A stretch of 64,000 bases of DNA, taken from contig NZ_VTEH01000017.1 of assembly GCF_008180615.1 (NCBI RefSeq), forward strand, positions 1 through 64,000, given 5' to 3'. The translations under genes and the position numbers were made by a program. This stretch comes from Rossellomorea vietnamensis. Its GTDB lineage: Bacteria > Bacillota > Bacilli > Bacillales > Bacillaceae_B. Below are positions 33,836-43,447 of this stretch, in pieces (within the stretch, counting starts at the first letter, position 1; each line of letters opens with the position of its first letter). The notes below the pieces were generated by a model, which saw only the letters and a list, made by a program, of their open reading frames with translations, was not told where the DNA came from and searched no databases.

Positions 33836-33855
33836 CATAGGAAGGGAAGAAAAAA

Positions 33856-35355
33856 ATGAAATATGTGATCGGAATAGACCTCGGAACAAGCGCCGTTAAA
33901 ATCTTACTCGTCAATCAAAAAGGTGAAGTTAGTAATGAAGTTTCAAAAGAATATCCACTTATCATCGAAAAATCCGGATACAGTGAACAGGATCCTGAGG
34001 AGTGGGTGGAAAAAACAAGAGAGGGGCTGGCTGAACTAATCAGCGATTTCCCTGGAGATGTGAAAGACATCGAAGGCATCAGTTTTTCGGGGCAGATGCA
34101 CGGCCTCGTTTTAGTAAATGAAAGCCACCAGGTATTGCGAAATGCCATTCTCTGGAATGATACAAGAACAACCAAGCAATGTCAGGAAATCTATGAAACA
34201 ATGGGCAGGGACAGGTTACTTCAAATTACTAAAAACCCGGCATTAGAAGGGTTCACTCTGCCTAAAATTCTTTGGGTGCAGGAAAATGAACCGGAAATCT
34301 TTTCAAGGGCAAGTACGTTCATGCTTCCTAAAGATTATCTTCGTTTCCGCATGACAGGAAAAGTTCACATGGAGTATTCAGATGCTGCAGGAACTTTGAT
34401 GCTGAATGTGGCCGAGCGGCAGTGGAGCAGGGAGATTCTTAATAGTTTCCACTTAACTGCAGAATTTTGCCCGGAACTTATCGAATCACATGAACTGGTT
34501 GGCAGCATTACAAGTGAATTCTCACAGAGAACCGGTTTATCTCAAGAGACTAAAGTTTTTGCAGGAGGAGCGGACAATGCCTGCGGTGCCATTGGGTCCG
34601 GTATTCTCTCTGAAGGCAGAACACTCTGCAGTATAGGTACATCCGGTGTGGTCCTTTCCTATGAGGAAAGAAGTGACCTCGACTTTGAAGGAAAAGTACA
34701 TTATTTTAATCACGGGGAGCAGGATTCATTCTATACAATGGGAGTCACACTTGCAGCAGGGTACAGCCTGAGCTGGTACAAGGATACATTTGCCAAAGAG
34801 GAATCCTTTCAGCAATTTTTAACAGGAATTGAAGAAGTTCCTGCAGGCAGCAATGGGTTAGTGTTCACTCCTTACATAGTGGGCGAACGGACACCTCATG
34901 CAGATTCAACCATCCGCGGCAGCTTTATCGGCATTGATGCTTCACATGAACGAAAACACTTCTCCAGAGCGGTGCTGGAAGGAATAACATTCTCATTGAA
35001 TGAGTCCATTGAGGTGTTCAGAAATAGCGGGAAAACCATCGATACGATCATTTCAATCGGCGGGGGTGCAAAGAACGAAACCTGGCTGCAGATGCAGGCT
35101 GATATCTTTAACAGCTCTATCGAAAAACTGGCGAGTGAACAGGGCCCTGGTATGGGAGCGGCTATGCTGGCGGCATTTGGATGCGGATGGTATCCTACTT
35201 TGAAGGAGTGTGCGAAGGATTTCATATCCGTATCGAAAACCTATGAGCCCATCCCTGAAAATGTGGAAACCTATAAAAAAGTATTCGCAGTCTACCAGGA
35301 AATCTATAATCAAACCAGAGAAATGAATGAGAGGTTAAGAGAGTTTAGGAAGTGA
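33856..35355 (+). CDS. xylB: xylulokinase
   Basis: 499 residues, FGGY kinase. Phosphorylates D-xylulose to xylulose 5-phosphate. Visible: N-terminal phosphate loop YVIGIDLGTSAVKILLVN, FSGQMHGLVL, the FGGY-type SIGTSGVVLSY, GERTPHADSTIRGSFIG and the ATP-site GGGAKNETWLQMQADI. GGAAGGGAAG RBS. Follows xylA by 78 bp with the hairpin between. Confidence 0.95.
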   Translation: MKYVIGIDLGTSAVKILLVNQKGEVSNEVSKEYPLIIEKSGYSEQDPEEWVEKTREGLAELISDFPGDVKDIEGISFSGQMHGLVLVNESHQVLRNAILWNDTRTTKQCQEIYETMGRDRLLQITKNPALEGFTLPKILWVQENEPEIFSRASTFMLPKDYLRFRMTGKVHMEYSDAAGTLMLNVAERQWSREILNSFHLTAEFCPELIESHELVGSITSEFSQRTGLSQETKVFAGGADNACGAIGSGILSEGRTLCSIGTSGVVLSYEERSDLDFEGKVHYFNHGEQDSFYTMGVTLAAGYSLSWYKDTFAKEESFQQFLTGIEEVPAGSNGLVFTPYIVGERTPHADSTIRGSFIGIDASHERKHFSRAVLEGITFSLNESIEVFRNSGKTIDTIISIGGGAKNETWLQMQADIFNSSIEKLASEQGPGMGAAMLAAFGCGWYPTLKECAKDFISVSKTYEPIPENVETYKKVFAVYQEIYNQTREMNERLREFRK

Positions 35356-35382
35356 TCTTTTCCATCACCCTGCAGAAATTTC

Positions 35383-35424
35383 AGAAGCCTCCATGCCATC
35401 AGGCTGGCCGGCTTCTATTCTTTT
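35383..35424 (+). terminator. terminator after xylB
   Basis: AGAAGCC (35383-35389) and GGCTTCT (35410-35416), then ATTCTTTT. Confidence 0.6.
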
Positions 35425-35608
35425 AAAAATAGTGCTATTTACACATGGATTGCCGCTTAAGGTGAAATCCGAGACTTTGATTCGGGTTATAGCGGTTGTT
35501 TCTTAAAATGGAGAACAGTCCTTTTCTTCTCCTGATGATTTGCAGAATCAAAATTAAAGGGTCAAAAAATGTAACAAAAGAGCCTAGAAAAGAGAGGAGG
35601 AGAAAGGA

Positions 35609-36265
35609 ATGAAACTGCAGAAAGGGGAAAAGCTGCTTTTTATCGGCGATTCTGTGACAGATTGTGAGAGGGCTAAGCCTGAAGGAGAAGGACTGCCGGG
35701 ATCTTTGGGCAATGGGTATGTTTCCTTCGTGGATGGACTTCTGCAGGCAGTTTATCCTGATTTAGGAGTCAGAGTGGTGAATAAGGGCATCAACGGCCAT
35801 ACGGTCCGTGACCTGAAAAGCCGCTGGCAAGAGGATGTGCTGGAACAGAAGCCTGATTGGCTGGCGGTCATGATTGGAATCAATGATGTTTGGAGGCAGT
35901 ACGATACACCATTCATCACAGATGAGCACGTCTCTATTGAAGAATATGAAAAGACACTGAGGAAACTCGTAACCGAAGCGGAGGCATCAGTGAAGAAAAT
36001 CGTGCTCCTGTCCCCATTTTACCTGGAGCCGAATGAAAAGGATCTCATGCGCCGTACTATGGACGAATATGGACAAGTTGTGAAGAAAATAGCGAAGGAT
36101 ACAGGCTGTTTATTCATAGATACGCAAGCAGCTTTCAACAAGGTGCTGGAGGACCTGTATCCGGCGGCACTTGCCTGGGACCGAGTCCACCCCTCAACCG
36201 CCGGGCATATGGTTCTAGCCAGATCATTTTTAAAAGAAATTGGCTTCGACTGGAACCAAACCTGA
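35609..36265 (+). CDS. SGNH esterase, Axe2-type acetylxylan/xylo-oligosaccharide esterase
   Basis: 218 residues. Closely follows Geobacillus Axe2 as recalled (219 residues): block I GDSVTDC with Ser15, GINGHTVRDL, GINDVW, and the C-terminal DRVH with Asp191 and His194, the same residue numbers as the Axe2 catalytic triad. It removes acetyl groups from xylo-oligosaccharides in the cytosol (no signal peptide). AGAGGAGGAG RBS. It is 19 bp ahead of galM, forming a second transcription unit after xylAB. Confidence 0.9.
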   Translation: MKLQKGEKLLFIGDSVTDCERAKPEGEGLPGSLGNGYVSFVDGLLQAVYPDLGVRVVNKGINGHTVRDLKSRWQEDVLEQKPDWLAVMIGINDVWRQYDTPFITDEHVSIEEYEKTLRKLVTEAEASVKKIVLLSPFYLEPNEKDLMRRTMDEYGQVVKKIAKDTGCLFIDTQAAFNKVLEDLYPAALAWDRVHPSTAGHMVLARSFLKEIGFDWNQT

Positions 36266-36283
36266 TAAAAAGGAGGAAGTATA

Positions 36284-37318
36284 ATGGAGATCATTCAGCA
36301 AGAATTCGGCCGAATCGGGGAGCAGGCTGTCACATCTTTCACTCTGAAGAATGAGAATGGAATCGAGATCACAGCAATAAATTACGGCTGCATCATTACG
36401 AAAATCATTACACCGGATCAAAATGGAAACTTTGAAAACATTGTTATCGGCCATGATTCACTGAAAGACTATGTGGAGGATCCTGTTTTCCTGGGTGCGG
36501 TTGTTGGAAGGGTTGGCGGACGGATTCGCGGCGGAGCGTTTGAATTGGATGGGAAAGTTTATACTCTTCCGCAGAATATTGGCCGTAATCATCTTCATGG
36601 GGGCCTGCAGGGGTTCAATAAAGTCGTATGGCAGGCAGATATCCTGGTAGATGGAGTCCGATTTACATACCTGAGCAAGGATGGTGAAGAAGGCTATCCG
36701 GGCAGCCTGCATTCATCGGTTACTTATACACTGGATGACCATGACCAATTGAAAATCAGATATGAAGCGCGGACAGATAAAAAAACAGTGGTCACCCTCA
36801 CAAATCATTCGTATTTTAATTTGAGCGGCAGCCTGAAGAGAGATGTCCTGCAGCACATACTTACAATAAAGAGTGATGAATTTTTAGAACTGGACGAAGA
36901 ATCCATTCCTACTGGACGTATGCTCAGTGTAGATCACACCCCCTTTGATTTAAGGCAAGGCGCTTCTATTGATATAGGTGCAAAAGCTTCTCATCCTCAA
37001 ATTGTTTTAGCAGGAGAAGGATACGACCATCCCTTTGTACTGAATACCAATCATGATAGGGAAATCAGGCTGGAGGATCCGGAAAGCGGGCGTGTCATGA
37101 CTGTCGAAACGGATGAACCTGCAGTAGTGGTGTATTCAGGTAATTCTTTGGACGGGGCTGGACCTTTCAGGGGGACACCAGGAGCGAAACACCTTGGAAT
37201 CTGTTTGGAAACACAAGCGTTTCCGGATGCTGTCCACCATCCCGAATTTCCTTCGGTTGTCTTAACACCCGATAAAAAATACTCTTCCGTTACTAAATAT
37301 ACTTTTGGAATTCAATAA
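36284..37318 (+). CDS. galM: aldose 1-epimerase (mutarotase)
   Basis: 344 residues, full length for GalM. Interconverts alpha and beta anomers of aldoses. NYGCIITKI, VVGRVGGRI, GRNHLHGG (base His), TNHSYFNLSG (second His) and the late CLETQAFPD with the catalytic Glu are present. AAAGGAGG RBS. In this cluster it would speed xylose anomer supply to XylA. Confidence 0.93.
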   Translation: MEIIQQEFGRIGEQAVTSFTLKNENGIEITAINYGCIITKIITPDQNGNFENIVIGHDSLKDYVEDPVFLGAVVGRVGGRIRGGAFELDGKVYTLPQNIGRNHLHGGLQGFNKVVWQADILVDGVRFTYLSKDGEEGYPGSLHSSVTYTLDDHDQLKIRYEARTDKKTVVTLTNHSYFNLSGSLKRDVLQHILTIKSDEFLELDEESIPTGRMLSVDHTPFDLRQGASIDIGAKASHPQIVLAGEGYDHPFVLNTNHDREIRLEDPESGRVMTVETDEPAVVVYSGNSLDGAGPFRGTPGAKHLGICLETQAFPDAVHHPEFPSVVLTPDKKYSSVTKYTFGIQ

Positions 37319-37334
37319 GAGAGGAGAATGGCAA

Positions 37335-38318
37335 ATGAATTATCGTGAATTAGGTGATACAGGTATTAAGATCAGTGAGGTCAGCTTTGGAACATGGGCT
37401 ATTGGGGGTTCATGGGGAAAAACCAGTGACGAAGAAGCGCTGAAGTCATTGCATTACGCCATGGATCAAGGAGTAAACTTCTTTGATACCGCAGATGTAT
37501 ACGGAGACGGCCACAGCGAAGAGCTGTTGGCTAAAGCGACCAAAGGCAGAGAAAATGAGATTTACATAGCAACAAAATTCTGCCGCCAAGGTGATATATC
37601 AGACCCTGCAAACTACAGCTACGAGCAAGTGAAATCCTACTGTGAAGACAGTCTTCGCCGATTGAAAAGAGAAGCGGTCGATTTGTTTCAAATTCATTGC
37701 CCGGCAAGTGAAATCCTCAAGGACGGGAGTGTTTTTCAGGTTCTTGACCGGTTAAAAGAAGAAGGAAAGATCCGTCACTATGGAGTCAGTGTCGAAACGG
37801 TTGAAGAGGGGCTGATCAGCCTGCAGTATCCTGGAGTGCAAAGCCTGCAGATCATATTTAATATGTTCCGCCAAAAACCGCTGGAAACCTTGATTCCGCA
37901 AGCTCATCAAAATGGTGTTGGACTTCTGGTGAGGCTTCCGCTCGCAAGCGGCCTGCTGACAGGAAAATTCGATTCATCTCATGTTTTTGAAGAGGACGAC
38001 CACCGCCGCTTCAACGAAAATGGGGAAGCATTCAATGTTGGTGAAACCTTTGCCGGACTGGGCTTCCGCAAAGGAGTCGAGCTAGCCGGACAGCTGAAGT
38101 GGATCGCTGAAGATAGAAACTCAATGGCGAGTGCTTCCTTGCGATGGATACTCGACCAGAAAGAAATCACCGCGGTCATCCCGGGATTTAAAAATCAAAA
38201 ACAAGTGCAGGATAATTTGTCTGCTTTGGAGACGAAATCTTTCTCAGCAGATGAATTGGAGAAGATTGAAAACTTTTATAAAGAGAGTGTGGAGGGGGCT
38301 ATCCGAGGGCCTTATTAA
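37335..38318 (+). CDS. aldo/keto reductase
   Basis: 327 residues, AKR fold, NAD(P)H-dependent. Start MNYRELGDTGIKISEVSFG has AGAGGAGA 8 nt upstream. FFDTADVYGDGHSEELL carries catalytic Asp and Tyr, IATKF the Lys, and FQIHCP the His; the C-terminal SLRWILDQKEITAVIPGF binds the cofactor. It ends the xyl-associated cluster (16 bp after galM). Substrate is perhaps a sugar aldehyde, by context only. Confidence 0.88.
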   Translation: MNYRELGDTGIKISEVSFGTWAIGGSWGKTSDEEALKSLHYAMDQGVNFFDTADVYGDGHSEELLAKATKGRENEIYIATKFCRQGDISDPANYSYEQVKSYCEDSLRRLKREAVDLFQIHCPASEILKDGSVFQVLDRLKEEGKIRHYGVSVETVEEGLISLQYPGVQSLQIIFNMFRQKPLETLIPQAHQNGVGLLVRLPLASGLLTGKFDSSHVFEEDDHRRFNENGEAFNVGETFAGLGFRKGVELAGQLKWIAEDRNSMASASLRWILDQKEITAVIPGFKNQKQVQDNLSALETKSFSADELEKIENFYKESVEGAIRGPY

Positions 38319-38329
38319 TATCTAGTTCT

Positions 38330-38775
38330 TTAAGAGGTCTGCTAGGTGCCCTGATGCCGTTAGATTTCCTAGAAAAGGTAAGCAAGGAGTCTGCTAGATG
38401 CCCGGATGCCGTTAAATTTTTTTGAAAAGGTAACCAAGGGGGCCTCTAGGTGCCCTAATGCAATTATAAATCCTTAAAAAGGTAACCAAGCAGGCTTCTT
38501 GGTGCCCGGATGCAGTTGAATTTCCTTGAAAGGGAAACCAAGCAGCTTCCTAGGTGCCCGGATGCAGTTGAATTTTCTTGAAAAGGTAACCAAGCGGGCC
38601 TCTAGGTGCCCTAATGCAATTTTAATTCCTTAAAAAGGTAACCAAGCAGGCTGCTTGGCGCCCTGATGCAGTTAAATTCCTTGAAAAGGTAACCAAGCGG
38701 GTTCCTAGGTGCCCGGATGCAATTATTTTTCTTGAAAAGGTAATCAAGCAGACCCCTAGATGTCCACACTCAGTC
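38330..38775. repeat. tandem array 2: about 8 units of 52 bp with inverted arms
   Basis: Units begin CTAGGTGCCC or CTTGGTGCCC at 38342, 38394, 38446, 38498, 38550, 38602 and 38654, all 52 bp apart (two later ones 51). Arms CTTGGTGCCC and GGTAACCAAG pair over most of their length, separated alternately by about 24 nt and 7-8 nt. One unit reads GGGAAACCAAG opposite CTTGGTGCCC. Sequence is unrelated to array 1. Confidence 0.92.
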
Positions 38776-38816
38776 AAAAATAATAAAGGGTTATCAAGAA
38801 AGCAGCTTCCAACGCT

Positions 38817-39279
38817 CTCTATACGGCATCAGATTCTCTTTCTGACGTTTGGATGCTGTATAAAGGCACTCTTTACAGCATCAGATTCTCTTTATGGCGT
38901 TTTAGTGCTGTTTAAAGGCACTCTTTACAGCATCAGTTTCATTTTCTGGCGTTTTGATGCTGTTTAAAGGCCCTCATTATAGCATTAGATTCTCTTTCTG
39001 GCGTTTTAAGGCTGTTTAAAGGCACTCATTATAGCATCAGATTCCCTTCTTGGCGATTTGATGCTGTATAAACGCTCTCTTTACGGCATCAAATTCCTTT
39101 TCTGGCGTTTTGATGCTGTTTAAAGGCACTCATTACAGCATTAGATTCTCTTTCTGGCGTTTTACTGCTGTTTAAAGGCACTCATTATAGCATCAGATGC
39201 CCTTCTTGGCGATTTGATGCTGTTTAAACGCTCTCTTTACGGCATCAAATTCCTTTTCTGGCGTTTTGATGCTATTTAA
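38817..39279. repeat. tandem array 3: 9 units of exactly 52 bp with inverted arms
   Basis: Units start every 52 bp from 38817 to 39233. Arms ACAGCATCA and TGATGCTGT (unit positions 7-15 and 35-43) flank a 19-nt segment with TTCTCTTTCTGGCGTTT. Units 4-5-6 and 7-8-9 form a duplicated block. It follows array 2 by about 40 bp, so two different arrays share one intergenic region. Confidence 0.95.
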
Positions 39280-39401
39280 GTAACAACTCACAATACAAGT
39301 TACCGACTAAGAGGTCTCCATCCAGTATTACAAAGCAAAAAGAAGCCATAAGCCCGCTGAGTTGAGATTCAAGATAACCTCATAAAAAGGAGTGCCGCTC
39401 A

Positions 39402-40022
39402 ATGCCTGCTCTTATGATAAATAAAGTCCGCACAGACGAAAAAGTATTGGCCATCACGTTTGACGATGGCCCTAACGCTTTATATACTCCACAGGTTTTA
39501 GAGATTTTACAGAAAGCCAATGCTAAAGCCACCTTTTATATGATCGGGGAACAGATGGAAAGGTGCCCGAAGCTTGTTAAGCGGGCTGCAGAACTAGGTC
39601 ATGAGATTGGTAATCACACTTATACCCACCCAAAACTGACTGAGTTATCCCATGAGAAATGTGTGGAGGAAATAACAAAGACGGAGTTATTGATAGAGAG
39701 GCTGACAGGTGAAAAACCAGCTTCCTTCCGACCGCCGTTTCTAGACTTTGACCATGTAACTGAAACCGCTCTTCAAGGGAAAGGGTACTCCCATCTCATT
39801 GGTGCTTTAAATCTGGGTGCCAGGGACTGGGAGCAACCAGGAGTCAATCATATTTTAGAAGAGACACGTTCAGTTCTTTCAAACGGAGCTATAATACTTT
39901 TCCACGATGGCTATGGTGATCGCTCTCAAACTTTGGAGGCCATAAGCCGGCTCATTCCCCAATGGACTGCAGAAGGCTGGAAGCTGGTCACTATCAGTGA
40001 GTTACTTAAACTCGCAAAATAA
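39402..40022 (+). CDS. polysaccharide deacetylase (NodB domain)
   Basis: 206 residues, almost entirely the NodB domain, without a signal peptide or membrane anchor. Motifs: TFDDGPN (metal Asp), HEIGNHTYTHP (two metal His), RPPF, and LFHDG with the catalytic His. Acts on N- or O-acetyl groups of glycans such as peptidoglycan or chito-oligosaccharides. Lack of a signal peptide suggests cytosolic oligosaccharides or an unusual export route. AAAAGGAGTG RBS. It may belong functionally with the sugar cluster. Confidence 0.85.
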   Translation: MPALMINKVRTDEKVLAITFDDGPNALYTPQVLEILQKANAKATFYMIGEQMERCPKLVKRAAELGHEIGNHTYTHPKLTELSHEKCVEEITKTELLIERLTGEKPASFRPPFLDFDHVTETALQGKGYSHLIGALNLGARDWEQPGVNHILEETRSVLSNGAIILFHDGYGDRSQTLEAISRLIPQWTAEGWKLVTISELLKLAK

Positions 40023-40058
40023 AAAGGAAGCACAATCAGATTGTCTGTGCTTCCTTTT
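40022..40058. terminator. bidirectional terminator
   Basis: AAAAGGAAGCACA and TGTGCTTCCTTTT form a perfect 13-bp stem between convergent genes. Confidence 0.9.
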
Positions 40059-40668
40059 GTTTCTTATCGATTTTTTGAAATGCAAGGTAACTGGCTGCCA
40101 TAATGATGGCACCGGTGAAACTTGCGCCAAAGAAGAGCAGTAGAGCAGGCAGTGCATTCATGACAAATAGTGTCGAGGCAGTGCCAACAAGCATCATGAG
40201 ATTTGGCAGCGGGTTCAGCAGCATAATTAGAAAGGCATTCTTAAAGACTTGAAAAAGGCCGATATTATAATGAACATATACTGGAATGGTATACAAGACG
40301 GTCATCGAAATGGCCAGGATGATCAAATAAAGCGGGATATGCACGACTTGAAGACCCAGATTTCCGTTCGCATTCATGAATTCCAGGTTCAGGTACACGA
40401 GCCCTCCCAGGAGAAAAAAGATACCTCCCAGCAAATTACTTTTAAAAAACTCAGCTTTGTAGGTCTTCCAGAAGAGCGGAAAGAGCGGGAATTCTGTTTC
40501 GCCCATCATCCACTTTCGCAATACGGTAAACAGTGCAACGGTCGAGGGCAGCAGCCCAAAAAGAATCACTCCCAGTAAGGAGAAAGCAATCCATAAAATA
40601 TTTAAAAAAGCAAACTTCGTAATCCATTCTGTTAAGGAGTACAGTCCGCTCATCATTCGATTATTCAT
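40036..40668 (-). CDS. yesL: YesL family membrane protein (DUF624)
   Basis: 210 residues, five to six membrane segments; WITKFAFLNILWIAFSLLGV, LFGLLPSTVALFTVLRKW and FWKTYKAEFFKSN are the DUF624 signature, function unknown. DUF624 genes habitually accompany YesMN and carbohydrate ABC importers, as here. ATG at the complement of 40666-40668 has AAGGGG upstream. Confidence 0.88.
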   Translation of the reverse strand: MNNRMMSGLYSLTEWITKFAFLNILWIAFSLLGVILFGLLPSTVALFTVLRKWMMGETEFPLFPLFWKTYKAEFFKSNLLGGIFFLLGGLVYLNLEFMNANGNLGLQVVHIPLYLIILAISMTVLYTIPVYVHYNIGLFQVFKNAFLIMLLNPLPNLMMLVGTASTLFVMNALPALLLFFGASFTGAIIMAASYLAFQKIDKKQKEAQTI

Positions 40669-40817
40669 TAACAAATTCCCCTTTATGTCTGCGCTTTCAC
40701 TTTACTCTTTTAAGTATAAACTATATTTTGATTTTTAGGAATAGTATTAACCTTTCTGATGGAATGAGTTATAGTATATTAAAAAACTATTAATTCGAGA
40801 TAGTAGGCGATTTAACG

Positions 40818-42587
40818 ATGTTTTCTAAGTTGAAAAAATGGAACACACTGCGCAATCAGCTGTCATTTGTATTTCTGGTTGTCATGGCAACCGTACTGGC
40901 GCTCGTCAGTGTCCTGACATACAACCAAGTGTCTTCGCTCCTGAAATCGAACGCCGAGAAGCAGATTGATCAAACAGCAGTCGAAGCAAACGGAAGGCTG
41001 GAATCACTGTACAAGCAAATTAATACGGCGACCAAGCTGGTCATGACCAACAATAATATTCAAAGAGTACTTTCCAGGGCTTATGAAGGAAAAACCATCG
41101 ATTTCTATGAGCGGCAGGAATTGGGCGGAATCGTCAATACCATCCAGGCGAACACAGATGGGATTTTCGAATTTGAACTGTACACTCGTAATATGAATCG
41201 AATCCTTCCGCTGGATGATTCAAGTCTGCTTTCAAGAATAGATAAGAAATGGATCATTGAAGCAGATAAAGCAAATGGAGGCCTGGTCTGGCTTGGTGAT
41301 GACCCCCGCAATACCGATAACTTTATGGCTTTAAGGCGTGTTAATTTGATAGGAAAGGGTTATGACAATGGAGGTTATCTCTTAATCAGTATCTACAGTA
41401 ATTATCTTCAATTTGAAAATGAAACAGACCATACCAATCAATTTTCAATACTTCTGGACAAAGACATGAACCCGATTCTCTCAAACTATGAAGGTTCCCT
41501 TGCTCCAATGATTGAAAATCCAGCTGGCACCCTATCACTGGATAACCAGGACTATATCGTGACAAGGCAGACTTCCCAGGTTACCGGCTGGACCCTGATC
41601 ATTTTGACACCTGTCAAGGAGCTGACGGCTGGTATCAATGTTCTGAGAATGGTCGTCATTATATCGGGAGTCACCGGATTTATCATATTCCTGGTAAGTT
41701 CTTTGTTTCTATCCTCTTTCATCACGAGACCTATTATAAAATTGACAGAAACTATGCAGCAGGCGAGCGCCGGTTCCATGACAATGAATCCGAGTGTGAC
41801 GACAGCCAACGAAATCAATGAGTTGAATAGTACATACAACCAGCTCGCTAAAGAGACAAACCATTTAATCAAAATGGTATATGAAAAAGAAATAACGAGG
41901 AGCAGAAGTGAATTAAAAGCTTTGCAGGCCCAAATCAACCCTCACTTTCTGTTTAATACGCTCGATGCCCTCAAATGGACTCTGGAGGAAAAGGATGAAG
42001 AGGAGCTTGCGGAATTTGTCGTAGCCATGTCTGAGCTTTTCCGCTATACCATCACAAAACAGACAAATGGAGACTGGGTGACTATACACGAAGAAACACA
42101 GCATATAGAAAATTATATGGAAATTATGAAGATGCGATTCGGTGATCAATTGAAATGGAACCTATTCATCGAGCCACGATACCAAGATGTGAAAATTCCT
42201 AAACTGCTGATTCAGCCTCTGGTGGAAAATGCGGTGCTTCACGGGGCAGGAAATACAATGGATCCTTGCACCATTTCCATATCCGTTGAGCCTGCTGAAA
42301 TAAATGGATATCTAATAGTCATGGTGGAAGATGATGGACCGGGCATCGAAACGGAAAAAATGAAGGCAATCCAACAGGCAATGCTGTCTGGAGGCGTTCT
42401 CTCCAATCAATCAGGAAATGGGATGGCCATGACGAATGTCCAAAAAAGGCTGGAATTATATTATCCAACGCAGCCTAAAACCGGATTGGAAATCTCTAGT
42501 GAATTAGGAGAGGGGACGAAGGTGTGGTTTGTGATTCCCTTGAAAGGAGAAGAAGAACATGCTGAAAACCATATTGATCGTAGATGA
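40818..42587 (+). CDS. YesM-type sensor histidine kinase
   Basis: 589 residues. TM1 at about 15-35, a large extracytoplasmic sensor, TM2 at about 275-298, a HAMP-like segment, then the LytS/YesM His_kinase core with INPHFLFNTLDALKW (phospho-acceptor His near 376) and an HATPase with LVENAVLHG and EDDGPGI. It senses an extracellular carbohydrate and phosphorylates the YesN-type regulator whose gene overlaps by 29 bp. Confidence 0.92.
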   Translation: MFSKLKKWNTLRNQLSFVFLVVMATVLALVSVLTYNQVSSLLKSNAEKQIDQTAVEANGRLESLYKQINTATKLVMTNNNIQRVLSRAYEGKTIDFYERQELGGIVNTIQANTDGIFEFELYTRNMNRILPLDDSSLLSRIDKKWIIEADKANGGLVWLGDDPRNTDNFMALRRVNLIGKGYDNGGYLLISIYSNYLQFENETDHTNQFSILLDKDMNPILSNYEGSLAPMIENPAGTLSLDNQDYIVTRQTSQVTGWTLIILTPVKELTAGINVLRMVVIISGVTGFIIFLVSSLFLSSFITRPIIKLTETMQQASAGSMTMNPSVTTANEINELNSTYNQLAKETNHLIKMVYEKEITRSRSELKALQAQINPHFLFNTLDALKWTLEEKDEEELAEFVVAMSELFRYTITKQTNGDWVTIHEETQHIENYMEIMKMRFGDQLKWNLFIEPRYQDVKIPKLLIQPLVENAVLHGAGNTMDPCTISISVEPAEINGYLIVMVEDDGPGIETEKMKAIQQAMLSGGVLSNQSGNGMAMTNVQKRLELYYPTQPKTGLEISSELGEGTKVWFVIPLKGEEEHAENHIDRR

Positions 42588-43341
42588 TGAACCGAGAAGC
42601 CGTCAAGGTTTGATGAAATCGCTTGAAAAGTGGGCGGATGGACAGTACAACATCTTGACAGCTTCCAATGGCCAAGAGGCGATAGAGCTGATGAAAAGCA
42701 GCAGGGTCCATATATTGCTCACAGATATCCGGATGCCAGAAATTACGGGACTGCAGTTAGTAAAGATGATAAAAGAGCAGGAAGTACATCCTGTCATTAT
42801 TGTGATATCAGCTTATTCAGAATTTGAGTACGCTCAGGAAGCCCTAAGGTCCGGTGTCATAAACTACCTTCTGAAGCCGATCAGCAAAAAAGCATTGATA
42901 GAGGCGGTCGAAGCAGCAGTACAAGCTGTTGAAAAACAAGTGCGTGCAGAAACGATCGAGAAAGTGGTAGATAAAAAGCTGGTTCAGGCCGATTCCCAGA
43001 ATCTGTCGACCAGCACGCCGATCAGGGAAGCTGTTGAGTACATTAATAAGCACTTGAAAAATGAACTGACTCAGAAGGAAGTAGCGGATCACGTCCATTT
43101 GAATCCCAGTTACCTTAGTGTCCTTTTCAAGGAGCACGTTAGGATGACCTTCAGCGAGTATGTTACCAGAAGGCGGATCCAAAGGGGGAAGGACCTGCTG
43201 ATTTCAACGAAACTCCCTATCAATGAAATTGCGGAAGAGTCGGGTTATAAAACAGCAAAATATTTTATTAAGATCTTTAAAGAACAAGAAGGAATGACAC
43301 CGAGTGCTTACCGGAAAATCCATAATGAAACCGCTTTCTAA
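42559..43341 (+). CDS. YesN-type response regulator with AraC helix-turn-helix
   Basis: 260 residues. Receiver domain 1-120 (IVDDEPRS, phospho-acceptor Asp56 in LLTDIRMPE, Lys in LLKPISK), then an AraC DNA-binding pair at about 155-255 (VADHVHLNPSYLSVLFKEH, INEIAEESGYKTAKYFIKIF). It should activate the following ABC importer. RBS AAAGGAGAAG lies inside the kinase gene. Confidence 0.92.
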   Translation: MLKTILIVDDEPRSRQGLMKSLEKWADGQYNILTASNGQEAIELMKSSRVHILLTDIRMPEITGLQLVKMIKEQEVHPVIIVISAYSEFEYAQEALRSGVINYLLKPISKKALIEAVEAAVQAVEKQVRAETIEKVVDKKLVQADSQNLSTSTPIREAVEYINKHLKNELTQKEVADHVHLNPSYLSVLFKEHVRMTFSEYVTRRRIQRGKDLLISTKLPINEIAEESGYKTAKYFIKIFKEQEGMTPSAYRKIHNETAF

Positions 43342-43447
43342 AAATAGTAGTATTTTTCCTAATCATAGTGACCTATTTTTCAGAACATTCCCAATGTACA
43401 CTAGAGATGTAAACAAAATACAAACAAGGTCAAAGGGGGATCTTACA

